Shown here piece after piece: positions 7,670 to 14,916 of a DNA stretch of 64,000 nt. How positions within the stretch are numbered: position 1 is the first letter of the stretch; the number at the start of each line of letters is the position of its first letter. The notes beneath the pieces were generated by a model, which saw only the letters and a list, made by a program, of their open reading frames with translations, was not told where the DNA came from and made no database searches. Source of the stretch: an uncultured Clostridia bacterium (GTDB lineage: Bacteria > Bacillota > Clostridia > Christensenellales > UBA1242); assembly GCA_937896905.1 (NCBI GenBank), contig CALBOE010000006.1, forward strand, positions 186,001-250,000, written 5' to 3'. The translations under genes and the position numbers were made by a program.

Positions 7670-8928
7670 CACTTTTTAAAAGAACTTTTGCAAATATTTT
7701 CTGCCACCAAGTTAATATCTCCAGCGCCCACAAAGGCAACAGACTGCGTGCTTTTAATGTTTTTCATAACCGCACTAGCTGTTGCCGCATACTTAACTGT
7801 TGGGTTAACTTTTTTAATTTCAGCATATAATTCTTTTGCGGTTAGGCCACAACTTTTCTTTTCCCGTGCTGCATATTCCTTAAATATGCAAAGATTTTTA
7901 ACCCTCAAAAACACTTCCACAAATTCTTTTAAAAATGTTTTTGTGCGCGAATATGTGTGGGGCTGAAAAACTATTAAACAGTTTTCAAACATGTTTTCAA
8001 AATTGGAAACAAATGCCTTAACCTCTGTTGGGTGGTGGGCATAATCTATGTAAATTTTTGTTTGGTTAGCACTTCCCACCAGTTCAAAGCGCCTTGGAAT
8101 ACCAGAAAACGAATTAACGGCTTGTGTTATTGTTTGATTATCAATCCCTAAATTTTGACAAACTTTAACAGCTAACGCAATATTTTTTAGATTGTATTCG
8201 CCTTTTATTTTAGGATTAAGTTTTAAATTGCAAGTTTCAACAAAGTTAACTCCTTTAACCCTTTGTAAAAACTTTGTGCTTTTTTCTAAAAACACAAACC
8301 TTTGTTTGCCCCGCTTTAAAAAAGTGGAAAACGCATTTTTTAGGTTAAACAAACTGCCGTAACTATCCATATGTTCGGCCTCAACATTTGTTATAACAGA
8401 AATGGTTGGATTTAATTTTAAAAAACTTTTGTTATATTCGCACGCCTCAACCACCAAACATTCGTCCCCAGGGTTAAAGCGGGGCAAAAACACGTCTGCC
8501 CCAATGTGGCACGAAACCTTATTTCCGCCCAACCTTAAAATTTCGTAAATTAAACTTGCAGTTGTGCTTTTGCCATGAGTTCCCGCAACGGCAACAACCG
8601 TTTTAAACATCTTGCACATTTCGGCAAGCGCCTCTGCCCTATCGTAGATTTTACACTGCACTTTGTTTAATGCTTGAACAATTTTGTTGTTAGCCTTTAT
8701 TGCCCCAGTTTTAATGCACAAACCTGCATTTAAAAACCCTTTGTTAAAACTATGTTCAACCTTTATTCCATGTTTTAACAAAAGGTTCGTGTAGGTGTTA
8801 GGTTTGTGGTCGTACCCAACAACATTTGCACCCAACTGCTTAAAAGCAAGCGCCAGTTGATGCATGCTAACCCCACCAACCCCCAAAAATAAAACCGTTT
8901 TCCCGGCAATATTGTTTATATTCAACAT
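7666..8928 (-). CDS. murC: UDP-N-acetylmuramate--L-alanine ligase
   Basis: MurC adds L-Ala to UDP-MurNAc, the first amino acid step of peptidoglycan precursor synthesis in the cytoplasm. The N-terminal Rossmann motif is FLGVGGVSMHQLA at 14-26. The ATP loop GTHGKST is at 116-122. The central domain has EACEYNKSFL and ITNVEAEHMD, and the C-terminal ligase domain has DYAHHPTEV and FQPHTYSRT, all diagnostic of MurC rather than MurD, E or F. At 420 aa it is a little short for the family but no domain is missing. The start ATG has no Shine-Dalgarno and lies only 5 nt after a -10 box, so the mRNA is probably leaderless. Confidence 0.96.
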   Translation of the reverse strand: MLNINNIAGKTVLFLGVGGVSMHQLALAFKQLGANVVGYDHKPNTYTNLLLKHGIKVEHSFNKGFLNAGLCIKTGAIKANNKIVQALNKVQCKIYDRAEALAEMCKMFKTVVAVAGTHGKSTTASLIYEILRLGGNKVSCHIGADVFLPRFNPGDECLVVEACEYNKSFLKLNPTISVITNVEAEHMDSYGSLFNLKNAFSTFLKRGKQRFVFLEKSTKFLQRVKGVNFVETCNLKLNPKIKGEYNLKNIALAVKVCQNLGIDNQTITQAVNSFSGIPRRFELVGSANQTKIYIDYAHHPTEVKAFVSNFENMFENCLIVFQPHTYSRTKTFLKEFVEVFLRVKNLCIFKEYAAREKKSCGLTAKELYAEIKKVNPTVKYAATASAVMKNIKSTQSVAFVGAGDINLVAENICKSSFKKC

Positions 8929-8933
8929 AGTTG

Positions 8934-8962
8934 TTTATATGAAAAAAAAACGAATTTTGCAA
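8934..8962 (-). promoter_or_regulatory. murC promoter, leaderless arrangement
   Basis: On the minus strand TTGCAA (8957-8962) and TATAAA (8934-8939) have a 17-bp spacer. The -10 ends 5 nt before ATG 8928. Confidence 0.65.
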
Positions 8963-9001
8963 ATTTAAACAAAAATTTTAGCATATTTGTTTGTAATTTA
9001 T

Positions 9002-9030
9002 TTGCAAAAGCATTTTTGTTATGATAAAAT
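9002..9030 (+). promoter_or_regulatory. spoVG promoter
   Basis: TTGCAA (9002-9007) and TAAAAT (9025-9030) are 17 bp apart, with an extended TGA before the -10. It lies about 50 bp upstream of the spoVG start. Confidence 0.65.
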
Positions 9031-9081
9031 GTTAACAGCTATTAAGAATGGCAAATATAAAAAAAGGGGAAGGTAAAGAAC

Positions 9082-9348
9082 TTGAACATCACAGACGTAA
9101 GAATTAGATTGGTTAACAAAGATGATAGCAAGTTGAAAGCAGTTGCCTCATTCACAATTGACGATGCATTTGTTGTGCACGATGTGAAGATTATTGAAGG
9201 CTCTAATGGTAATTTCATCGCTATGCCATCTAAGCAGGCACCAAGTGGCGAGTACCGTGACATTGCTCATGCACTTAACACCGAAACAAGAGAACGAATC
9301 AGTTCAGCAATTTTGGCAGCTTACGATAAAGAAAGAGCCAATCAATAA
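9082..9348 (+). CDS. spoVG: Septation / RNA-binding regulator SpoVG
   Basis: SpoVG is a small nucleic-acid-binding regulator, first known from septation and spore cortex formation in Bacillus and widespread in Firmicutes. The 88 aa carry the family pattern MNITDVRIRL at the start, ASFTIDDAFVVHDVKII in the middle and FIAMPSKQAPSGEYRDIAHAL as the signature. The start is TTG at 9082, since the nearby ATG 9048 is out of frame and soon hits a stop. GGGGAAGG lies upstream as ribosome site. A good terminator follows at 9425-9452. Confidence 0.95.
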   Translation: MNITDVRIRLVNKDDSKLKAVASFTIDDAFVVHDVKIIEGSNGNFIAMPSKQAPSGEYRDIAHALNTETRERISSAILAAYDKERANQ

Positions 9349-9424
9349 GAAAACTATTTGCTAATTAAATGTGTTTTGTGGTTAAACAATCAACATTCAC
9401 AACGGTTTATAGTTTATTATTAAC

Positions 9425-9452
9425 AAAAAATCTGCACAATGCAGATTTTTTT
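9425..9452 (+). terminator. spoVG terminator
   Basis: TCTGCA (9431-9436) pairs with TGCAGA (9440-9445) over a 3-nt loop and is followed by seven T. Confidence 0.88.
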
Positions 9453-9474
9453 ATGCTCTTTTAAAATAGAAATA

Positions 9475-9503
9475 AAAAAAGCGGAAGTTTCCGCTTTTTT
9501 ATT
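9475..9503 (-). terminator. Terminator of the 1058-aa GLUG protein gene
   Basis: GCGGA and TCCGC (9481-9494) form a short stem, followed on the minus strand by a run of T, directly after the stop codon. Confidence 0.8.
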
Positions 9504-12500
9504 TTATAAAGATGCCACAAAACTTAACATAATGCCATTATTTTCAACCCAAATGTTGTTGCTGAAATCGAAAGTTGAATCTTTGGTGAAAGTGGTTGAA
9601 CCCGATGTGAACACACCAGTGTTTTCTGCAACAACTTTAATGCTTTCTTTAAAGATTGCTGCATTTCTAAATTCTGTTTCGGTAACATCTCTAAAGTAAC
9701 TGCTTTCATCTGTGTTTTCATAGGTTGGAACATAGTAAACCCAGAAGTAGTCGTTTCTTAAGAAGAATGCTGTTTTATAATCTTTGTTGTATCTGTTTGC
9801 TGCGGTTGTGTTAATAACAACGCCTTGCATAGAACCTGCAGCAGCGTCCACACCATATAAATTAAAGTTGTTTTCAACAGATTCGCCAGTGTAGTCGGTC
9901 CATGTTTCTTTGTAGAACTTTCCAAAGCCGTTTAGGGAACTGTCTATTGTTGCGCTAATAAAGCTTGCTTCGTTAGGGAACAATAGAACAATTAGCGAAC
10001 TAACAGTGTTGTTTGCCACGCCATAAACCTGGCTTTTTGCTTGCACGTTAGAAACTTTTCCAGAAGCCAAATTGTAAACTACACCTGCAACGTATTTATC
10101 ACCTTTAATTAAGTTTTCACTTAAAGCTTTTGTTGTTGTGTTTATTTTTGCAACCAAAACTTGGTCCATAACGGCGCTTGCATTGCTCATTTCAACAACA
10201 GCACCAGCAACAATGTTACCACTAACATCTGCCGAAACAACCGTTTTAATAATTTTAGATGCTCTGCCAGAGTTAGACACTGCAATACCTGCAACTTTGT
10301 GGTCTTTTCCTGCTTGGAATGTTCCAACAGAAACAATGTAGCATTTTGCGTTTTCTATTGTGCCATTGTTTGTTGCTGCAACTCCACCAATTTCAAGAGC
10401 CAATGCTTGAACATTGCCGTTTGCAATGCCTGCACCTGTTAATTCAACTGCAGAAATTGTGCCATTGTTTATTGCTGCAACACCACCAACTTTAACGTTT
10501 GTGTTTGTTTGCAAAATTTCAACAGAAATTTCAACTTTTCCACCTTTAATTATTCCGTTGTTTTCTGCAACAACACCACCAACTAATGCGCTATATCCAT
10601 TGTTGCTGTATTTAACGTTAACTGCACCAAAGTTGTTGGTCAAAACTGAACTGCTTTTTGCAACAAGTCCACCAACTGTGTTTTTACCAAACAAGGTAGA
10701 AGCTTTTATTTCGTTAGCAGAAATATTTGCTTGTTCTGCAATGGCAACCAAGCCACCAACATTAAGTATGTTTGCTGAACTTGCCACCGCCAAATTAGAA
10801 ACTGTGTTGTTTGTGATTATTGTGCCTTTGTTTACTTTTGCTGTTAAGCCACCAAAATTGGTTGCAGAAATGTTAACTCCACCAGCATAACTAACTTTAA
10901 CATTAGAAATTGTGCTTGCCGTTGTTTCGTTAGCAGAAATAACCTCGCCAGCCAATGCCCCAACGCTTGCAGCATTGCTTGTTCCGTCAATTTGAACATC
11001 TTCCAATGTTAAGTTTTTAATTGTACTGTTTTTTATAGTGCTAAATAGTCCCACATTTCCACCGGTGGTAGTTGTTAATTTTAGCCCTTTAATTTTAAAG
11101 TTTCCACCGTCAATAACGCTGTCTTCAAGTTCAATAGGTAACCAATTTGTATTAGAAAGGTCAATATCTGAACTTAAAGTGAATTTTTTCTTTAAAACTT
11201 TTCCATCTGTGTTTCTGCAATCGTTAATAAAGTTTATGAAATCTTGCTTGTTGCCAACATCTTGCACTGTTAAATCTCTAAGCAAATACTCACTGCTTAC
11301 GCTAGAAAGTGTTGTGTTAGTCATTCTTAATTCTGGAAGTTGACCAAAAGCAAATATCCATGCACTGCTATCCCACATTGTTTTGTTGTTTGAATTTACT
11401 GCATAGAACACATAATCTGTGTTTGCAAGTAGTAATGCTTCGGTTTGGAAAGAACATATAAAGTAAATAGATTTGCTTGCATCTTCCAAACTTGCAAAGA
11501 ACGTGGAGTTATATGTGTTAACAACCTTCTTGCCATTTGTAACAACATAGTTACCAATAAGGTATTTTAAGTTTGTTGTGTTATCGAAATTTCCTGATTG
11601 AGCAATTTCTCCAATGAATGCACCAAATGTTGAACTTCCGCATGTTGCCAACGCATAAGATTGTTGAATTGTTCCATAATCTTTAGAAATGGTAAATTTA
11701 CCAGTGTGCCCACCAACCACAGCAGAACCATTAATTGTAACATTAACATCTCTTACATAGGTTGCTTGCGCCTTTGCCAAATTCAATTCGCCAACAAGTC
11801 CACCAATCACTCCATTTGAAGCAGTGGCAGAAGTTGAACCTAAAACAAGGTTAACATCTTCAACAGCACTCATTAAAACTGTTGAAGTGTTGCCATTAAC
11901 TGCGCCAACAAGTCCACCCATTTTTGCATTGTTAGCAAGGGTTGTTAAGTTTGAATTTACAACTTTAACGTTAGAAATTTGAGATGCTGTTGCCATTCCT
12001 GCCAAAGCACCAACGTGAGCATAATTACCTTCTATGTTAACATTGCTTAAAATTAAGTTTTCAACTTTGGCATTAGATAATGAATAGAATAAACCCGCAT
12101 TAACATAATCTGGTGAAGAAAGTTTTAGGTCGGAAATTGTATTTCCGTTTCCAAAGAATTTGCCATTAAAGCCAACCCATGAAGATGTTGATGCATTGTA
12201 GCCAATTGGTTTAAAGTTTTCGGATAGAACAATGTTGTTTCTAAGTGTGTAGTGCGCCGATAAGCTATAAACATCACCCATTCTAGTTAAATCTTCTTCA
12301 TTTTCAACAAAATATGGGAACTGAGCACTTCCATCGCCAATGTGAACCGCAATTTTAAATTGTGGAAATTTTTTGTTAGAAGTGGAAATAACAATTTCTG
12401 TGTCGCCCCCTGCAAGTGCTGTGTAGTAACCTTTTTGTTCGTCAAAATTAATTAAAGCAGTAACCGTGGCTCCACCTGCATTGTAGTTATATGTTGTTTT

Positions 12501-12680
12501 GCTATATTCCTTTTTTACAACTTTACCAAGTTTATCAAGTTCAATAACGTCACCTGCGTTGCAGTATATTTCCTTGGTTTTAAAGTTAATAACTTCGTCA
12601 TTTCTTAGGAAATAGTATGTAGTTAAACCAAGAGTTACGGCAACCACAATCGTTGTTAAAAACACTAAAAATTTCTTCAT
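9504..12680 (-). CDS. Secreted or membrane-anchored GLUG-repeat surface protein, 1058 aa
   Basis: Probable cell-surface protein of unknown ligand. Residues 1-25 (MKKFLVFLTTIVVAVTLGLT) form a signal peptide or signal anchor, with no lipobox. After a short beta-rich region comes the cap motif GDGSAQFPYFVENEEDLTRM at about 113-133, typical of the start of GLUG blocks. A second cap of the same sort (VGNKQDFINFIND to FTLSSDIDLSNTNWLP) lies near 480-520. Between and after them are many GLUG-type units (IGGLVGE, VGALAGM, VGGLVA, IGGVAATNNG), expected to stack as a beta-solenoid. There is no LPXTG or S-layer anchor. It has its own promoter and AAGGAAGGG before ATG 12680. Confidence 0.85.
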   Translation of the reverse strand: MKKFLVFLTTIVVAVTLGLTTYYFLRNDEVINFKTKEIYCNAGDVIELDKLGKVVKKEYSKTTYNYNAGGATVTALINFDEQKGYYTALAGGDTEIVISTSNKKFPQFKIAVHIGDGSAQFPYFVENEEDLTRMGDVYSLSAHYTLRNNIVLSENFKPIGYNASTSSWVGFNGKFFGNGNTISDLKLSSPDYVNAGLFYSLSNAKVENLILSNVNIEGNYAHVGALAGMATASQISNVKVVNSNLTTLANNAKMGGLVGAVNGNTSTVLMSAVEDVNLVLGSTSATASNGVIGGLVGELNLAKAQATYVRDVNVTINGSAVVGGHTGKFTISKDYGTIQQSYALATCGSSTFGAFIGEIAQSGNFDNTTNLKYLIGNYVVTNGKKVVNTYNSTFFASLEDASKSIYFICSFQTEALLLANTDYVFYAVNSNNKTMWDSSAWIFAFGQLPELRMTNTTLSSVSSEYLLRDLTVQDVGNKQDFINFINDCRNTDGKVLKKKFTLSSDIDLSNTNWLPIELEDSVIDGGNFKIKGLKLTTTTGGNVGLFSTIKNSTIKNLTLEDVQIDGTSNAASVGALAGEVISANETTASTISNVKVSYAGGVNISATNFGGLTAKVNKGTIITNNTVSNLAVASSANILNVGGLVAIAEQANISANEIKASTLFGKNTVGGLVAKSSSVLTNNFGAVNVKYSNNGYSALVGGVVAENNGIIKGGKVEISVEILQTNTNVKVGGVAAINNGTISAVELTGAGIANGNVQALALEIGGVAATNNGTIENAKCYIVSVGTFQAGKDHKVAGIAVSNSGRASKIIKTVVSADVSGNIVAGAVVEMSNASAVMDQVLVAKINTTTKALSENLIKGDKYVAGVVYNLASGKVSNVQAKSQVYGVANNTVSSLIVLLFPNEASFISATIDSSLNGFGKFYKETWTDYTGESVENNFNLYGVDAAAGSMQGVVINTTAANRYNKDYKTAFFLRNDYFWVYYVPTYENTDESSYFRDVTETEFRNAAIFKESIKVVAENTGVFTSGSTTFTKDSTFDFSNNIWVENNGIMLSFVASL

Positions 12681-12713
12681 AATCCCTTCCTTTTTTAACA
12701 GATATTTGATTTC

Positions 12714-12741
12714 ATTATATCGTAAAAGTTCAATTTGTCAA
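12714..12741 (-). promoter_or_regulatory. Promoter of the 1058-aa GLUG protein gene
   Basis: On the minus strand TTGACA (12736-12741) and TATAAT (12714-12719) are 16 bp apart. Confidence 0.85.
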
Positions 12742-12855
12742 TATGTGATTTTAAAATTTATTTGTTTTTCGTTAGAAAAATGGGAACTTTTTTTAATTTT
12801 TTTTATTATCTTTTGCATTTTTTACAACTATTTTGCGCTTTTAATTAAATTCAAC

Positions 12856-12884
12856 AAAAAACTGCCCAATTAAGGGCAATTTTT
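12856..12884 (-). terminator. mscL terminator
   Basis: TGCCC (12863-12867) and GGGCA (12874-12878) form a stem, and the minus strand continues into six T. Confidence 0.8.
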
Positions 12885-13512
12885 ATTCTTTTGTTTGTTG
12901 CTCTAGTTTAGAATTGTTGTTTTGTTTTAGCAAATCCCTAATTTCTTTAAGCAGTTCTTCTTGTGTTGGGTTGTTTAATTTTTCTTCTGCGGCTTTCCGT
13001 TCCTGTTCTGCCTTCGCTTTTGCTTCCGCTTCTGCTTGTGCTTGTATTTTTGCCTGTGTGTGCTCTTTCCACATTTCTTTAAACTTTCTGTTTTCTAGTT
13101 TTGCCTGTTGTTTAATGGCTTTCTTTTCTGCCCTAACTTCTTTTTTAGATTGTTTAATAACCATTTCGCCCAGTTCTTTTAGTTTATCTCGTGAAACGTT
13201 AACAACTTTAACCATAATAAACACCGAGAAAGCTATAATTAAAAAGTCAATAACCGTTTGCATGAAATTGCCATAAGCCCACCTTAATGTAACAATCGTT
13301 TCGCCGGCAGCATTAACGCCATATTTAAGCGGAATACTAAGATCTGCCAAACTTGCAGCACCTGTTGCCCAAGTGACAAGTGGCATAATCATATCATTAA
13401 CCAAACTGGAAACAATTTTGTTAAAGGCGGTTGCAATAATTAAACCAACAGCCATATCAAAAACGTTCCCTCTTGTTATAAACTTTTTAAACTCATTAAA
13501 AAACTTTTTCAT
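12883..13512 (-). CDS. mscL: Large-conductance mechanosensitive channel with extended C-terminal coil
   Basis: MscL is a pentameric membrane channel that opens under high membrane tension and protects against osmotic downshock. The N-terminus FKKFITRGNVFDMAVGLIIA with TM1, then the loop, and TM2 (VIDFLIIAFSVFIMVKVVN, about 86-104) are canonical. The usual terminal helix PTQEELLKEIRDLLKQ is at about 182-197. Between TM2 and that helix lies a charged insert of roughly 75 residues rich in Lys, Glu, Gln and Ala (AQAEAEAKAKAEQERKAAEE). The total is 209 aa against the usual 120-150. ATG 13512 follows AAAGGAT. Confidence 0.93.
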   Translation of the reverse strand: MKKFFNEFKKFITRGNVFDMAVGLIIATAFNKIVSSLVNDMIMPLVTWATGAASLADLSIPLKYGVNAAGETIVTLRWAYGNFMQTVIDFLIIAFSVFIMVKVVNVSRDKLKELGEMVIKQSKKEVRAEKKAIKQQAKLENRKFKEMWKEHTQAKIQAQAEAEAKAKAEQERKAAEEKLNNPTQEELLKEIRDLLKQNNNSKLEQQTKE

Positions 13513-13540
13513 ATTTTATCCTTTTGAATTTGTTAATTTT

Positions 13541-13569
13541 ATTATAACAGATTTCGTTTTAAAATTAAA
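13541..13569 (-). promoter_or_regulatory. mscL promoter
   Basis: TATAAT (13541-13546, minus strand) has an upstream TGT extended -10. The -35 TTTAAT (13564-13569) is weak, with a 17-bp spacer. Confidence 0.6.
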
Positions 13570-13578
13570 GCGTTTTAT

Positions 13579-14808
13579 TTACATTAAACCCAAATTTTTG
13601 TGAACTTTTTCTATCCTTGCATCGATAATTTCTTGACGCTGTTCTTCGGTGTATGCCTCATATAATTTTTCTATTTCTTCAAAGTTGAATGTTAAAAAAT
13701 GCTCTAAATTTTTAGTTCCGTCATAAACTTCAAATCCGTCTTTAAAATTAAAGAAATATCTTCCATGAATAAACGAATTGCGTAAATGCCTAATTTCATC
13801 ATTGCTTAAACCTAACCCAGCACTTTCAAAAATTGGCAATAAATCATCTTTTGTTCTAGATGCAAACATATTAAAGCACATTGCGGAATATAGTATTGAT
13901 TTTAAAAAGTTGGAATTTGCAAAGCACACCTCTCCACAAAAATCGTTATTCATTTTAAAAGTTTTTAACAATTCATTGTTCGTTGTTTTAAATTTGTTAT
14001 GAGCAATGTTTAAAAATCCTTTAAGAAGCCTACATCTAAACTCATAATTATTAAGTCCGTTTTCCTTAAATGGGAAAAATCTAGTTAACACATAATTAAA
14101 GTTTTTACCATTTATTAAAGATTTGTTTTGAATTAAAAATCTGGCAAATGCCCTTTCTTGATATTCATCAATTTCAACCAACCCTTCCTTTTTATTAGTT
14201 GCTAAAAGTACGCTGGAAAACTTGCCCCCTCGTTTTTTTAGTTTTAATAACGCTTCAATCAAATTATAATCATCTAAAATTTCAATTCCTCCAAGCGGAT
14301 TATTCAATTTTCTTGCATTGTCAAATTTAAACATTATGTCCAACATATCTGCACAAGCAATTGTAAGTTGCGTTTTTTCAGAAGATGCTGTTCGTGGCAA
14401 ATTTAATTTATAACTCATTAAGTTTTCTGCGCTAATATTTTTTGTGTTTTGAGAATTATGTGCCACCGCATCTCTTAATATTTTTAAAAAACTCTCTGCA
14501 TTTAAAGTTCTATATTCTTCTGGCAATTTTGCTTTAATGTCTCTAAGAAGTTTGTTTATTTCCCTATTAGAATAATCAATTCCATCTTTTTTAAAACTCT
14601 CACAAAGATATGTTAATATTTGTAAAGCCATCTCATTAATGCCTATTGAGATGTGGTGATAACATCCTTTCTCTGCAGAAATCATTATGTGTTTAGCGGC
14701 TAATTTATATGCGTCAAGAAACGACACATTTCCCCTTTCGGCATATTGAAATAAAATCTTAGATAAATTTGCCAACACAATAGGGTTAAAATTTCTTAAA
14801 TTTTTCAT
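13579..14808 (-). CDS. Protein with two HEPN-type RxxxxH motifs, 409 aa
   Basis: Family not recognised. It looks soluble and almost entirely helical. Two segments match the active-site pattern of HEPN ribonuclease domains, an Arg followed by a polar residue and a His four residues on: LRDAVAHNS (R112, H117) and LRNSFIHGRY (R343, H348). The two sites are about 230 residues apart, which suggests two HEPN-like domains or a duplicated fold in one chain. HEPN proteins are often RNA-cleaving toxins or defence effectors, but some are inactive. The gene is divergent from recD2 with a 108-bp shared control region, and its -10 lies 6 nt before ATG with no Shine-Dalgarno. Confidence 0.6.
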   Translation of the reverse strand: MKNLRNFNPIVLANLSKILFQYAERGNVSFLDAYKLAAKHIMISAEKGCYHHISIGINEMALQILTYLCESFKKDGIDYSNREINKLLRDIKAKLPEEYRTLNAESFLKILRDAVAHNSQNTKNISAENLMSYKLNLPRTASSEKTQLTIACADMLDIMFKFDNARKLNNPLGGIEILDDYNLIEALLKLKKRGGKFSSVLLATNKKEGLVEIDEYQERAFARFLIQNKSLINGKNFNYVLTRFFPFKENGLNNYEFRCRLLKGFLNIAHNKFKTTNNELLKTFKMNNDFCGEVCFANSNFLKSILYSAMCFNMFASRTKDDLLPIFESAGLGLSNDEIRHLRNSFIHGRYFFNFKDGFEVYDGTKNLEHFLTFNFEEIEKLYEAYTEEQRQEIIDARIEKVHKNLGLM

Positions 14809-14814
14809 AGGCAG

Positions 14815-14843
14815 ATACTATCACACATTTTTAAAATTGTAAA
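14815..14843 (-). promoter_or_regulatory. Promoter of the HEPN-type gene, leaderless arrangement
   Basis: On the minus strand TTTACA (14838-14843) and TAGTAT (14815-14820) have a 17-bp spacer. The -10 ends 6 nt before ATG 14808. Confidence 0.7.
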
Positions 14844-14880
14844 TAGTTTAATTTAAAGTTATTAAAATATTAACCTTTGC

Positions 14881-14907
14881 TTGAAAAATTTTTAAATATG
14901 GTATAAT
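14881..14907 (+). promoter_or_regulatory. recD2 promoter, leaderless arrangement
   Basis: TATAAT (14902-14907) is preceded by TGG, an extended -10. TTGAAA at 14881-14886 could be a -35 with a short 15-bp spacer. ATG 14917 is 9 nt past the -10. Confidence 0.65.
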
Positions 14908-14916
14908 ATAAAATGT

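Noticed and set aside
9048..9104. ATG 9048 as start for spoVG
   Set aside because: Out of frame with SpoVG and stops after 19 codons; TTG 9082 gives the full family N-terminus.
10414..10890. 158-aa open frame on the plus strand inside the 1058-aa GLUG gene
   Set aside because: Mirror of the repeat gene; Pro/Thr-rich composition follows from reading GLUG codons backwards, with no ribosome site.
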